Assembly: GCF_003729955.1 (NCBI RefSeq)
Contig: NZ_RJTX01000001.1
Coordinates: 434,001-498,000, forward strand
Reading direction: 5' to 3'
Length of the DNA stretch: 64,000 nt
Source of the DNA: Chryseobacterium daecheongense
GTDB lineage: Bacteria; Bacteroidota; Bacteroidia; Flavobacteriales; Weeksellaceae
Below are positions 24,781 to 33,871 of the stretch, in pieces. Position 1 is the first letter of the stretch; each line of letters starts with the position of its first letter. Made by a program: the position numbers and the translations under genes. Under the pieces are notes generated by a model. The model searched no databases. It had not been told where the DNA came from and saw only the letters and a program-made list of their open reading frames with translations.

Positions 24781-25557
24781 ATGGTATTATTGAGTTTTGA
24801 TATCGAGGAGTTTGATATGCCATTGGAATATAAGGGTGAAATCCCTTTTGACAGACAAATTTCGATTTCCCAGCACGGACTGGAAAATATTTTAAATATT
24901 TTAAAGAAACATCAGGTAAAAGCTACCTTTTTCTCTACAGTAGTCTTCGCGGAACAAAGCAAACCTCTGATTGAAAGATTACTTAATGAAGGTCATGAAT
25001 TGGCTTCACACACATGGTTTCATTCTGAATTTGAAGAAAAACATTTAAAAGAATCCAGAGAAAAGCTGGAAGAATTATTTTCGACTAAAGTTACAGGATT
25101 AAGAATGCCAAGAATGATGCCTGTGAACGAAAAGGAAGTGGAAAAAGCGGGATACACCTATAATTCATCTATCAATCCAACCTTTCTTCCGGGAAGATAT
25201 AATAATTTAAAAGTTTCAAGAACCTACTATAAAGAGGGAAATGTCATGCAGGTCCCTGCTTCGGTTTCTCCTAATTTCAGGGTCCCTCTGTTTTGGTTAA
25301 GCTTTCATAATTTTCCTTTATCTCTATACAAAAAACTGGCTTCCGACGTTTTGAAGAAAGACAATTACCTCAATATCTATTTTCATCCGTGGGAGTTTTC
25401 CGATATTAAGGATGAAGCATTTAAACTTCCTGGTTTTACCACCAAAAATACGGGAAAAGAAATGATAGAGCGATTTGATACATTTGTCGGCTGGCTGAAA
25501 AGTAAGCATTACAGTTTTGGAACATTCCAGGAATTTCAAAAAAGGATAGAATCATGA
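24781..25557 (+). CDS. Polysaccharide deacetylase family protein (NodB fold)
   Basis: A 258-residue carbohydrate esterase-like protein. The catalytic motif 1 is LLSFDIEEFDMP near the N-terminus, where Asp/Glu act as base and metal ligand; motif 2 is LASHTWFHSEF, providing the H-x(3)-H metal ligands; motif 3 is LRMPRMMPVNEKE, where many relatives carry RxPY/RxPR. No signal peptide is present, so it should act in the cytoplasm, unlike chitin or peptidoglycan deacetylases. The late FHPWEFSD segment is typical of exopolysaccharide-cluster members. The next glycosyltransferase overlaps it by four bases. Confidence 0.85.
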   Translation: MVLLSFDIEEFDMPLEYKGEIPFDRQISISQHGLENILNILKKHQVKATFFSTVVFAEQSKPLIERLLNEGHELASHTWFHSEFEEKHLKESREKLEELFSTKVTGLRMPRMMPVNEKEVEKAGYTYNSSINPTFLPGRYNNLKVSRTYYKEGNVMQVPASVSPNFRVPLFWLSFHNFPLSLYKKLASDVLKKDNYLNIYFHPWEFSDIKDEAFKLPGFTTKNTGKEMIERFDTFVGWLKSKHYSFGTFQEFQKRIES

Positions 25558-26651
25558 AAATTGCTTTTGACGCAAAACGTTTTTTTCACAACGCATCGGG
25601 ATTAGGCAATTATTCAAGGGATCTTGTGAGGATTTTAGCACATTATTTTCCGGAAAACGAGTATGTGCTTCTCAATAAAAACAAGTCGGAAAGAGGAGAG
25701 AGCATCCTGGAAAATTCCAACGTTCATTTTATTGAAACCTCAAAAGGAAGAATGTCTCGTCAATTTAAAATGGGAATCGATGCACAGAAGGAAAAAGCAG
25801 ATATTTTTCATGGTTTATCCGGAGAATTACCTTTAAAATGGGAGAAAACACCGATTAAAAAAGTAGTTACCATTCACGATCTTATTTTTGTAAGGTACCC
25901 TCAATATTATTCTTTCTTCGACAGGCAAATCCATCTGTGGAAGTTTAAAAGAGCTACTCAGATTGCAGATAAGATCATCGCGATTTCAGAACAGACTAAA
26001 AAGGATATCATTCACTATTTAAAAGTTCCTGAAACGAAGATTGAAGTTATTTATCAGGGATGTCATAAGGCTTTTAAAGAGCAGCAGTCTGAAGAATTTA
26101 CCCAGCAGACCAAACAGAAATTCAACCTTCCCGAGAAATTTATTTTAAATGTAGGAACCATAGAAGACCGCAAAAATCTTCTGAATATTGTAAAAGCCAT
26201 TAAAGGAACGGATATTCCATTGGTTGTGATTGGTAAAAAGACCAAATATTACCAAAAAGTTGCTGGGTTTATCAGTAAAAACACCATGGAAAAACAAGTC
26301 CATTTTCTTGAAGGTGTTTCCATGGATGAGCTTGCCGTTATATACAAACTCGCTGACATTTTTGTTTATCCCAGTTTTTTTGAAGGCTTTGGAATTCCTG
26401 TGATAGAAGCGTTATTCTCTAAAACCGTAGTTATCACAAGCAACAGAAGCTGTCTTCCGGAAGCAGGAGGGAAAGATTCAGTATACATCAATCCGGATGA
26501 TTACCATGATATCCGTTCCAAAATACAATTTCTCTGGGATAATGAAGCAGAAAGAAAACGCCGTGCTGATAAGGGTTTCGAGTTTGTTCAAAAGTTTAAT
26601 GACGAAACTATTGCCAATGAATTAATGAACTTTTATCAAAAAATTCTTTAG
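25554..26651 (+). CDS. GT4 family glycosyltransferase
   Basis: A 365-residue GT-B fold retaining glycosyltransferase. The N-terminal domain contains the glycine-rich start MKIAFDAKRFFHNASGLGNY. The C-terminal nucleotide-sugar site has FILNVGTIEDRKN and the E-x7-E motif in YPSFFEGFGIPVIEALFSKT (about 278-297), followed by LPEAGGKDSVYINPDD. It overlaps the deacetylase gene by four bases (ATGA) and ends the glycan cluster; the his leader promoter starts within ten bases of its stop. The sugar and acceptor are unknown. Confidence 0.9.
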   Translation: MKIAFDAKRFFHNASGLGNYSRDLVRILAHYFPENEYVLLNKNKSERGESILENSNVHFIETSKGRMSRQFKMGIDAQKEKADIFHGLSGELPLKWEKTPIKKVVTIHDLIFVRYPQYYSFFDRQIHLWKFKRATQIADKIIAISEQTKKDIIHYLKVPETKIEVIYQGCHKAFKEQQSEEFTQQTKQKFNLPEKFILNVGTIEDRKNLLNIVKAIKGTDIPLVVIGKKTKYYQKVAGFISKNTMEKQVHFLEGVSMDELAVIYKLADIFVYPSFFEGFGIPVIEALFSKTVVITSNRSCLPEAGGKDSVYINPDDYHDIRSKIQFLWDNEAERKRRADKGFEFVQKFNDETIANELMNFYQKIL

Positions 26652-26658
26652 AAAAATA

Positions 26659-26688
26659 TTTGCAGTTTAAAAATAAATCCTACATTTG
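26659..26688 (+). promoter_or_regulatory. Promoter of the his operon
   Basis: TTTG (26659-26662), an 18-base spacer and TACATTTG (26681-26688) are both exact matches. The expected start of transcription is just before the leader peptide ATG at 26706. Confidence 0.7.
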
Positions 26689-26705
26689 TACCACAAATTT
26701 CAACA

Positions 26706-26756
26706 ATGAAACCGAATTTTTTGACAATGCATCATTATTATCATCATCTCTGCTAA
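26706..26756 (+). CDS. His operon leader peptide
   Basis: A 16-codon reading frame, MKPNFLTMHHYYHHLC, begins about 18 bases after the his promoter and ends in TAA. Four of its codons are His and two are Tyr (HHYYHH, 26730-26747). It is followed by a terminator and a competing stem just ahead of hisG. This is the arrangement of ribosome-mediated attenuation: stalling at scarce His-tRNA would free the downstream strand to form the antiterminator. The reading frame is too short for ordinary gene callers. Confidence 0.85.
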   Translation: MKPNFLTMHHYYHHLC

Positions 26757-26832
26757 GACGGAATTGATTGATATGTGTATATGTTAAAAATCAAAATAAT
26801 TAAAACCGTCTGAGTAAACAGGCGGTTTTTTT
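26756..26832 (+). terminator. His attenuator (antiterminator and terminator)
   Basis: Terminator: AAAACCGTCTG (26802-26812) pairs with CAGGCGGTTTT (26819-26829), followed by T residues to 26832. Antiterminator: AGACGG (26756-26761), overlapping the leader stop codon, is the exact complement of CCGTCT (26806-26811), the left arm of the terminator; a further AATT/AATT pairing can extend it. The two structures are mutually exclusive, and the leader ribosome would decide between them. Confidence 0.82.
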
Positions 26833-26905
26833 GTTTCTAAAATTTATCACGGGAAATTTTCTTCAATTAAACAGTTTTTATTTACTCAGACTCAAAAAAA
26901 GTAAA

Positions 26906-27763
26906 ATGAGTAGATTAAAAATTGCCATTCAAAAAAGTGGTCGGCTGTATGAAGACTCTCTACAGATTCTCAAAGACTGTGGTATTTTTATCAACAACGG
27001 GAAAGACCAGTTAAAAGTTTCGGTAGATAATTTTCCTATCGAGATCATGTATCTGAGAAATTCCGATATTCCTCAATATCTTGAAGACGGAGTAGTGGAT
27101 ATAGCCATTGTTGGTGAAAACCTTTTAATAGAAAAACAGAAAAATATTGAGATTGTTCAGAAGCTGGGGTTCTCGAAATGCCGTGTTTCGATTGCAGTTC
27201 CAAAGGAAGTGGAAACAGACAATCTCACTTATTTCCAAGGCAAAAAAATAGCAACATCTTATCCGAACACCCTCAAAAAATTCCTTGAAAACAATAATAT
27301 TTCCGCGGAGATTCACGTAATCTCTGGTTCTGTGGAAATAGCCCCGAACATTGGACTGGCAGATGGAATCTGTGATATCGTAAGTTCCGGAAGTACCTTA
27401 TTCAAAAACGGATTAAGGGAAACTGTCACTTTGCTTACCTCTGAAGCTGTACTTGCCAAAACTTTCAATCTGGATCAGGAAAAAGAAATAATTCTCGACA
27501 GGCTTTTATTTCGCATTAAGGCTGTTCTAAAGGCCAAAAATTCCAAATACATCCTGATGAATGTTCCAGATGAAAAAATAGCAGCCGTTTCTGCTGTGCT
27601 TCCAGTATTGAAAAGCCCAACCGTACTTCCTTTGGCAGAAAAAGGCTGGAGCAGTATTCACTCTGTAATCGATGAAGAAAGATTCTGGGAAGTCATTGAT
27701 GAGCTTAAAGAAAACGGAGCCCAGGACATTTTAATAATTCCAATCGATAAAATGGTGATGTAG
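26906..27763 (+). CDS. hisG: ATP phosphoribosyltransferase, long form
   Basis: First and feedback-inhibited step of histidine synthesis (PRPP + ATP to phosphoribosyl-ATP). The start ATG 26906 (MSRLKIAIQKSGRLYEDSL) lies after the attenuator; the upstream open frame would begin inside the terminator. The 285-residue product has the catalytic domain with the PRPP loop DIVSSGSTLFKNGL (about 155-168). It also has the C-terminal regulatory ACT-like domain (YILMNVPDEKIAAVSAVLP onward, about 212-285), so it is the long form that does not need HisZ. hisD follows with a one-base gap. Confidence 0.95.
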   Translation: MSRLKIAIQKSGRLYEDSLQILKDCGIFINNGKDQLKVSVDNFPIEIMYLRNSDIPQYLEDGVVDIAIVGENLLIEKQKNIEIVQKLGFSKCRVSIAVPKEVETDNLTYFQGKKIATSYPNTLKKFLENNNISAEIHVISGSVEIAPNIGLADGICDIVSSGSTLFKNGLRETVTLLTSEAVLAKTFNLDQEKEIILDRLLFRIKAVLKAKNSKYILMNVPDEKIAAVSAVLPVLKSPTVLPLAEKGWSSIHSVIDEERFWEVIDELKENGAQDILIIPIDKMVM

Positions 27764-27764
27764 T

Positions 27765-29045
27765 ATGAAGATTTATCAATATCCATCAAAAGACCAATGG
27801 GCTGAACTGACTCAACGCCCGGTTCTGCAAAAACAGGAAATTTCAAAGACCATAGCCAACATCTTTTCACTTGTTGAAACAAATGGTGATGCAGCTCTTC
27901 TGGAACTAAGCAAAAAATTTGATGCCGAAATCAATAACATTTCAGTTTCTAAAGAAGAGATTGAAAGAGCTTATGAAATGATCAATGAGGATCTGAAGAA
28001 AGCTATTCAACAGGCCAAAGAAAATATTTCAGTGTTTCATGCTTCACAAAAAGAAGAAGTTCAGAAAATTGAAACAACAAAAGAAGTGATCTGCTGGAGA
28101 GAAAGCAGAGCTATAGAAAAAGTAGGAATTTATATTCCCGGGGGAACAGCACCTTTATTTTCTACGGTTCTGATGCTTGCTGTTCCGGCTCAGTTAGCAG
28201 GCTGTAAAGAAATTGTTCTATGTACGCCGCCTGATAAATACGGAAACATAAATCCGGCTATTTTGTATGCAGCCCAGCTTTGTGGTGTTACTCAGCTTTT
28301 TAAAGTGGGTGGAGCACAAGCCATTGCAGCAATGACTTTAGGTACGGAAAGTATTCCTCAGGTCTATAAAATTTTCGGGCCAGGAAATCAATATGTGGTG
28401 GCAGCTAAAGAGTATGCACAACAATATGGGGTTTCCATTGATATGCCTGCAGGCCCCAGTGAAGTATTGGTCATTGCCGACGAAAAAGCTGTTCCTTCAT
28501 TTTGTGCTGCAGATTTACTCTCGCAGGCAGAACATGGAAGTGACAGCCAGGTGATTTTTCTTACCACAAGCTTATCTGTCCTCAATGAGACAATCAGGGA
28601 AATTGATGAACAGATTAAATTGCTTCCAAGAAATGAAATGGCTCAGCAGTCTTTGAATAACAGCCATTTTATTTTATTGGATACTATAGAGAAAGCTATT
28701 GAATTCAGCAATCTGTATGCGCCGGAACATCTCATTTTAGCTACAGAAAATTTTGAAAAGTATATTCCTGATATTCAAAATGCAGGTTCTGTTTTTCTTG
28801 GAAATTATTCCTGTGAAAGCGCCGGAGATTATGCTAGCGGAACCAATCACACACTGCCCACTAATGGATTTGCCAAAAATTATAGCGGTGTTTCCTTAGA
28901 CAGCTTCGTGAAAAAGATCACCTTTCAGCATGTATCAAAAAAAGGACTGAAAAATTTAGGAAAAACAATAGAAATCATGGCACAGGCGGAAGGATTAGCT
29001 GCCCACAAAAATGCTGTTACCATAAGACTTAAAAAGAATATATAA
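27765..29045 (+). CDS. hisD: Histidinol dehydrogenase
   Basis: Oxidises L-histidinol to L-histidine in two NAD-dependent steps, with zinc. The 426-residue product carries the family's hallmark segments YIPGGTAPLFSTVLMLAVPA, KVGGAQAIAAMTLGT, IFGPGNQYVVAAKEYAQ, DLLSQAEHGSDSQVIF (zinc-ligand region) and APEHLILATENF. The stop codon overlaps the hisC start by one base (TAATG). The order hisG-hisD-hisC matches the enteric his operon. Confidence 0.96.
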   Translation: MKIYQYPSKDQWAELTQRPVLQKQEISKTIANIFSLVETNGDAALLELSKKFDAEINNISVSKEEIERAYEMINEDLKKAIQQAKENISVFHASQKEEVQKIETTKEVICWRESRAIEKVGIYIPGGTAPLFSTVLMLAVPAQLAGCKEIVLCTPPDKYGNINPAILYAAQLCGVTQLFKVGGAQAIAAMTLGTESIPQVYKIFGPGNQYVVAAKEYAQQYGVSIDMPAGPSEVLVIADEKAVPSFCAADLLSQAEHGSDSQVIFLTTSLSVLNETIREIDEQIKLLPRNEMAQQSLNNSHFILLDTIEKAIEFSNLYAPEHLILATENFEKYIPDIQNAGSVFLGNYSCESAGDYASGTNHTLPTNGFAKNYSGVSLDSFVKKITFQHVSKKGLKNLGKTIEIMAQAEGLAAHKNAVTIRLKKNI

Positions 29046-30076
29046 TGAAACAATTTACTGTCAATACATTCGTTAGAGAAAATATTTTAGCATTACAACC
29101 TTATATCAGTTTCAGGGATCATAATGAATTTGAAGCACCGGTTTTCCTGGATACTAATGAAAACCCGTTTGGGACATTCAACCGTTATCCGGATTCTACC
29201 CAAAAGAAATTGAAAAATAAACTTGCTACACTTAAAAATATTTCTCCGGATCAAATAGCCGTTGGAAACGGAAGTGATGAGCTCATCGATCTTATTATAA
29301 AAATTTTCTGCGAACCGAAAAAAGATGCTATTCTGATGATGAATCCTTCTTTTGCCATGTATGGATTTTATGCTGCCATTAATGAAAATAAGGTCGTTAA
29401 ATTAGATCTTGATCAGAATTTTGAGATCATAAAAGGCGACTTTATAAAAATCATCAGTGAATTGCAATTAAAAATATTCTTCCTATGCTCACCCAATAAT
29501 CCGACGGGAAACAGTATGGAAGACATTGAATTTTATATTCAGAATTTTAAGGGAATTGTTGTAGTGGACGAAGCTTATATAGAATTTTCGGATAAAAAAT
29601 CCAGTATAGAACTGTTGGATAAATATCCTAATCTCATAGTCCTTCAAACATTCTCCAAAGCTTGGGGAATGGCCGGAGCCAGGGTAGGAACAGCCTATGC
29701 ATCAAAGGAGATCATTAGATTAATCAATACGGTAAAAGCACCTTATAATACCAATTCTTTAAGCCAGGAACTGGTGATACAAGCTCTTGATGAGCAAGAT
29801 CAATTTAATAAAAACGTAAAAGAAATCATCAATGAAAGAGCTCGTTTAAAGCAAGAATTTGGAAAAATTGAATGTATTGCAAAAGTATTTTCCACTGATT
29901 CCAATTTCTTTTTAATTGAATTTAAGGATGTTGAAAAAGTGTATGACAGCCTGTTAGAACAGGAAATTTTAACGAGCAAAAGAGCTCCGCAGATTCCCAA
30001 TTGTATAAGAATTAATATCGGAAATAAAGAAGAGAACAATCAACTCATAACTGCACTAAAAAACATCACCTCATGA
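29045..30076 (+). CDS. hisC: Histidinol-phosphate aminotransferase
   Basis: PLP enzyme converting imidazole-acetol phosphate to histidinol phosphate with glutamate. The 343-residue product has the class I/II aminotransferase pattern: [52 protein letters not shown] and the Schiff-base lysine in [16 protein letters not shown], with the phosphate-binding arginine beside it. The last four bases overlap hisB (ATGA), so the two are translationally coupled. Confidence 0.95.
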   Translation: MKQFTVNTFVRENILALQPYISFRDHNEFEAPVFLDTNENPFGTFNRYPDSTQKKLKNKLATLKNISPDQIAVGNGSDELIDLIIKIFCEPKKDAILMMNPSFAMYGFYAAINENKVVKLDLDQNFEIIKGDFIKIISELQLKIFFLCSPNNPTGNSMEDIEFYIQNFKGIVVVDEAYIEFSDKKSSIELLDKYPNLIVLQTFSKAWGMAGARVGTAYASKEIIRLINTVKAPYNTNSLSQELVIQALDEQDQFNKNVKEIINERARLKQEFGKIECIAKVFSTDSNFFLIEFKDVEKVYDSLLEQEILTSKRAPQIPNCIRINIGNKEENNQLITALKNITS

Positions 30077-31164
30077 AAAAAGTATTATTCATCGACCGCG
30101 ACGGAACGTTGATCATAGAACCTGAAGATTTCCAGATCGATTCCCTGGAAAAATTAGAGTTTTATCCGGGAGTATTTCAAAATCTTTCCAAAATTGCCAA
30201 AGAATTAGATTATGAATTGGTAATGGTGACCAATCAGGATGGTTTGGGAACGGAAAGTTTCCCTTATGAAGATTTCAATGCCCCACATGAAAAAATATTG
30301 AAAGCATTTGAAAATGAAGGTGTTATTTTCAATGATATTCTTATCGATAAAAGTTTTGAACATGAAAATCTGCCTACAAGAAAACCGGGTACAGGTTTGC
30401 TGGGGAAATACCTTTATGGAAATTATGATCTTGAAAATTCTTATGTAATCGGAGATCGTGTCACAGATATTCAACTGGCTCAAAATCTTGGTTCCAAAGC
30501 TATTTTTATCCATGAAAATCCCAATGAAAATGCTGCATTAACTACGAAGAGCTGGTATGAGATCTATCGGTTTTTGAAGACAATTCCGAGAAAAGCCAAA
30601 GTATCCAGGAAGACTAATGAAACAGATATTGAAATTGAAGTCAATCTTGACGGAAATGGCCAATCTGAAATTTCTACTGGTTTACATTTCTTTGATCACA
30701 TGCTGGAGCAGATTGCAAAGCACGGAAATATAGATTTGAAGATCAATGTAAAAGGTGATTTACAGGTGGATGAGCACCACACGATAGAAGATGTTGGAAT
30801 TGTATTGGGAGAAACCGTTTTAAAGGCATTAGGACAAAAAAAAGGAATTGAAAGATATGGTTTCCTTCTTCCTATGGATGACAGTCTTGCATGGTCCGCC
30901 ATAGATTTTGGAGGAAGGCCGTGGCTGGTTTGGGAAGCTGAATTTCAGAGAGAAAAAATTGGAGATGTGCCCACTGAAATGCTTTCTCACTTCTTTAAAT
31001 CATTCACAGACTCTTCAAAATCCAACCTGAACATACGGGCAAAAGGAGATAATGAGCATCATAAAATAGAATCCATTTTCAAGGCTTTTGCCAAATCGAT
31101 AAAAATGGCTGTGAACCAAACTGATCAAAATTTCAATATCCCTTCTACAAAAGGAAGTTTATGA
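30073..31164 (+). CDS. hisB: Bifunctional histidinol-phosphatase / imidazoleglycerol-phosphate dehydratase
   Basis: Two-domain fusion of 363 residues as in E. coli HisB. The N-terminal half is a HAD-type histidinol-phosphate phosphatase, with [14 protein letters not shown] (Asp8 nucleophile, Asp10 acid/base) and the lysine and acidic motifs in [16 protein letters not shown]. The C-terminal half is imidazoleglycerol-phosphate dehydratase, with the manganese-binding motifs [28 protein letters not shown] and [15 protein letters not shown]. It starts inside the end of hisC and ends one base before hisH. Confidence 0.96.
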   Translation: MKKVLFIDRDGTLIIEPEDFQIDSLEKLEFYPGVFQNLSKIAKELDYELVMVTNQDGLGTESFPYEDFNAPHEKILKAFENEGVIFNDILIDKSFEHENLPTRKPGTGLLGKYLYGNYDLENSYVIGDRVTDIQLAQNLGSKAIFIHENPNENAALTTKSWYEIYRFLKTIPRKAKVSRKTNETDIEIEVNLDGNGQSEISTGLHFFDHMLEQIAKHGNIDLKINVKGDLQVDEHHTIEDVGIVLGETVLKALGQKKGIERYGFLLPMDDSLAWSAIDFGGRPWLVWEAEFQREKIGDVPTEMLSHFFKSFTDSSKSNLNIRAKGDNEHHKIESIFKAFAKSIKMAVNQTDQNFNIPSTKGSL

Positions 31165-31165
31165 C

Positions 31166-31741
31166 ATGATTGCAATAATAAAATATAACGGCGGAAATGT
31201 AAATTCCGTCCAAAACGCCTTAAGCCGTCTGAATGCAGATTCTCTCATTACTGATGATCCTGAAGTGATCCGAAATGCAGATAAAGTCATTTTTCCCGGA
31301 GTGGGAGAAGCATCTTCCACTATGGCATCATTAACAGAAAAAGGGCTGGATCAGATCATTCCGACATTAACTCAACCTTTTTTAGGAATTTGCCTTGGAA
31401 TGCAGCTGATGTGTAAAAATACAGAAGAAGGTAATACTGATGGATTAGGAATTTTTGATATTAATGTGAAAAAGTTTCCCGCCGGAAATATAGTGCCTCA
31501 CATGGGCTGGAATACGATTTCCGGACTAAGATCTGACCTGCTTTCGGAATTGAATGAAAATGACTTTTATTTTGTTCACAGCTATTATTGTGAACTTTCG
31601 GAATACACTACTTCTGTCTGCGATTATATTCTGTCCTTCAGCGCATCATTGCAGAAAGAGAATTTTTATGGAGTTCAGTTTCACCCCGAGAAATCCGGAA
31701 AAGTAGGAAATGAAATATTACGAAACTTTTTAAAGCTTTAA
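31166..31741 (+). CDS. hisH: Imidazole glycerol phosphate synthase, glutamine amidotransferase subunit
   Basis: Class I glutaminase that delivers ammonia through a tunnel to HisF. In the 191-residue product the nucleophile is Cys76 in FLGICLGMQLM. The His and Glu of the triad lie in FYGVQFHPEKSGKVG near the C-terminus. The oxyanion-strand region VIFPGVGEASSTM is typical. It is three bases upstream of hisA and within the same transcript as its partner hisF. Confidence 0.95.
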   Translation: MIAIIKYNGGNVNSVQNALSRLNADSLITDDPEVIRNADKVIFPGVGEASSTMASLTEKGLDQIIPTLTQPFLGICLGMQLMCKNTEEGNTDGLGIFDINVKKFPAGNIVPHMGWNTISGLRSDLLSELNENDFYFVHSYYCELSEYTTSVCDYILSFSASLQKENFYGVQFHPEKSGKVGNEILRNFLKL

Positions 31742-31744
31742 AAA

Positions 31745-32464
31745 ATGAAAATTATTCCAGCTATTGATATTATTGATGGAAAATGTGTTCGCCTTTCAAA
31801 AGGTGATTACAGCACCAAGAAAATTTACAATGAAAACCCTGTGGAAGTAGCTAAAGAGTTTGAAAATTACGGCATCAGGTTTCTACACCTTGTGGACTTG
31901 GATGGCGCCCAATCAAAACATATTGTCAATCAAAAAGTAATTGAGAACATTGCCAGAGAAACCTCATTAAAAATAGATTTCGGAGGCGGGCTTAAAACTC
32001 TTAAAGATATAGAAACAGCATTCAGTTCCGGTGCGTCACAAGTTACTATCGGAAGTATTGCAGTACAAAATCCTGAATGGTGCTATGATCTGATTGAAAA
32101 ATATAAAGGAAAGATCATTTTGGGAGCCGATTGTGAAAACAGAAAAATAAAAACATCAGGATGGCTGGAAGAAAGTGATAAAGATGTCCTTGACTTTATA
32201 CTTGAATACCAGCAAAAAGGCATTGAACAGGTAATCTGTACAGATATTGCCAAAGACGGAATGTTGGAGGGCCCTTCAACAGGCCTATATCAGGAAATCC
32301 TTAACCAAGCTTCTGTTCAATTAATTGCAAGTGGTGGAATTTCCTGTATGGATGATGTTTTAAAAATGAAAGAGATCGGCTGCTCAGGAACCATTATCGG
32401 GAAAGCTATTTACGAAGGAAGAATATTATCACAACAACTTCAAAATTTTATGGACAATGCTTAA
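31745..32464 (+). CDS. hisA: ProFAR isomerase
   Basis: TIM-barrel Amadori isomerase converting ProFAR to PRFAR. The 239-residue product has the catalytic Asp in [20 protein letters not shown] (Asp8), the second acid in [16 protein letters not shown] (about residue 126-130 region onward), and the phosphate-binding loops IDFGGGLK and [11 protein letters not shown]. The two-fold half-barrel symmetry shared with HisF is evident. Its 3' end overlaps hisF by eight bases. Confidence 0.95.
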   Translation: MKIIPAIDIIDGKCVRLSKGDYSTKKIYNENPVEVAKEFENYGIRFLHLVDLDGAQSKHIVNQKVIENIARETSLKIDFGGGLKTLKDIETAFSSGASQVTIGSIAVQNPEWCYDLIEKYKGKIILGADCENRKIKTSGWLEESDKDVLDFILEYQQKGIEQVICTDIAKDGMLEGPSTGLYQEILNQASVQLIASGGISCMDDVLKMKEIGCSGTIIGKAIYEGRILSQQLQNFMDNA

Positions 32465-33209
32465 AAAAAGAATCATTCCGTGTTTGGATATCAAAGATGG
32501 GACAACGGTAAAAGGAATTAATTTTCAGGGGCTTAAAAATGCAGGAGATCCTATTGAACTGGCTAAAAAATATGAAACGGAAGGAGCTGATGAGTTGGTC
32601 TTCCTGGACATTACAGCCACCATTGAAGAGCGGAAAACATTCGCTGAACTTGTCAGAAAAATAGCTTCAGAATTAAGCATTCCATTTACTGTAGGAGGAG
32701 GAATTTCAACCATAGAAGATGTTAGAAAGCTTCTGGAAGCGGGAGCCGACAAGGTAAGCATCAATTCTTCTGCCGTGAAAAATCCACAATTAATTTCTGA
32801 TCTGGCCAAAGAATTCGGAAGCCAGTGTGTGGTGGTGGCTATTGATACAAAATTTGTGGATCAATTAGATTGGGTTCATATCAAAGGAGGAAGAGAAATT
32901 ACCGATCTCAAGACGATAGAATGGGCTAAAGAAGCAGAGCTTTTAGGGGCCGGAGAAATTCTTTTGACATCAATGGATGGTGACGGAACCAAAAATGGAT
33001 TTGATATAAGGATTACCAAAATAGTTTCTGAAAACGTTTCGATTCCCATTATCGCGTCAGGAGGTGCAGGAAGTATGAAAGACTTTGAAAACGTATTGCA
33101 GCAAACAAAAGCAACAGGAGCTTTGGCTGCAAGTGTATTTCATTTTGGAGAAATAGATATCAGAGAATTAAAGAATGAATTAAAAACAAAAAATATCCCC
33201 ATACGATGA
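32457..33209 (+). CDS. hisF: Imidazole glycerol phosphate synthase, cyclase subunit
   Basis: TIM-barrel cyclase that uses HisH-derived ammonia to form imidazole glycerol phosphate, releasing AICAR. The 250-residue product shows [20 protein letters not shown] with the catalytic Asp11, the second Asp in [15 protein letters not shown], and the phosphate loops TVGGGIS and [17 protein letters not shown] released here is recycled into purine synthesis. The start lies within hisA and the end overlaps hisIE by four bases. Confidence 0.96.
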   Translation: MLKKRIIPCLDIKDGTTVKGINFQGLKNAGDPIELAKKYETEGADELVFLDITATIEERKTFAELVRKIASELSIPFTVGGGISTIEDVRKLLEAGADKVSINSSAVKNPQLISDLAKEFGSQCVVVAIDTKFVDQLDWVHIKGGREITDLKTIEWAKEAELLGAGEILLTSMDGDGTKNGFDIRITKIVSENVSIPIIASGGAGSMKDFENVLQQTKATGALAASVFHFGEIDIRELKNELKTKNIPIR

Positions 33210-33793
33210 TAGTAGATTTCGATAAATCGGGAGGACTTGTTCCGGTAATCATTCAGGACAACAGAACACTTCAGGTTTTGATGTTAGGATACATGAATGA
33301 AGAAGCCTTTGAAAAAACAAAACAAGAAGGTATCGTCACTTTTTTCAGCCGTTCCAAAAACAGGCTTTGGACAAAAGGAGAAGAATCTGGAAATTTTCTT
33401 ACTGTAAAAAGTATAGATGTTGATTGTGATCAGGATACAATTCTTATCAAAGTAATCCCCGGAAATACGGTTTGCCACACAGGAAGCTTTAGCTGTTTTG
33501 GGGAAAAAGATTCCAAAGGGTTTATATATGAGCTGGAAGATAAAGTATCGTCCAGAATTGATAAAAAAGTAGAGAATTCTTATACATATTCATTGTATCA
33601 GAGAGGCATCAATAAGGTTGCCCAAAAAGTAGGAGAGGAAGCAGTAGAATTGGTTATAGAAGCGAAAGATAATAATGATGATCTTTTCAAAAATGAAGCA
33701 GCCGATTTATTGTATCACTTTTTGATTTTATTAAAGTCTAAGGGAATGTCGCTTGAAGAAATTGAAGAAACTCTTTTAGACAGGGACAAGTAA
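33206..33793 (+). CDS. hisIE: Bifunctional phosphoribosyl-AMP cyclohydrolase / phosphoribosyl-ATP pyrophosphatase
   Basis: Catalyses steps 2 and 3 of histidine synthesis. The HisI half (about 1-105) has [13 protein letters not shown] and [18 protein letters not shown], with the zinc cysteines in DVDCDQD and [12 protein letters not shown]. The HisE half (about 110-195) is an all-alpha MazG-type pyrophosphatase, with [17 protein letters not shown] and [17 protein letters not shown] supplying the E-x-x-E and E-x-x-D metal sites. It ends the operon 35 bases before a strong terminator. Confidence 0.95.
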   Translation: MIVDFDKSGGLVPVIIQDNRTLQVLMLGYMNEEAFEKTKQEGIVTFFSRSKNRLWTKGEESGNFLTVKSIDVDCDQDTILIKVIPGNTVCHTGSFSCFGEKDSKGFIYELEDKVSSRIDKKVENSYTYSLYQRGINKVAQKVGEEAVELVIEAKDNNDDLFKNEAADLLYHFLILLKSKGMSLEEIEETLLDRDK

Positions 33794-33827
33794 TGTATTC
33801 GATTGCATCTTAGTAATCCTTGATTAA

Positions 33828-33852
33828 AAAAGCCAGCTGAAAGCTGGCTTTT
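33828..33852. terminator. Terminator after hisIE, bidirectional
   Basis: A perfect 11-bp stem, AAAAGCCAGCT-GAA-AGCTGGCTTTT, lies between the converging his operon and the minus-strand M28 peptidase gene. Confidence 0.85.
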
Positions 33853-33871
33853 AATATTACTTTTAAAATTT

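Noticed and set aside
26831..26905. Upstream extension of hisG
   Set aside because: The extra codons begin within the T run of the attenuator and do not resemble HisG.
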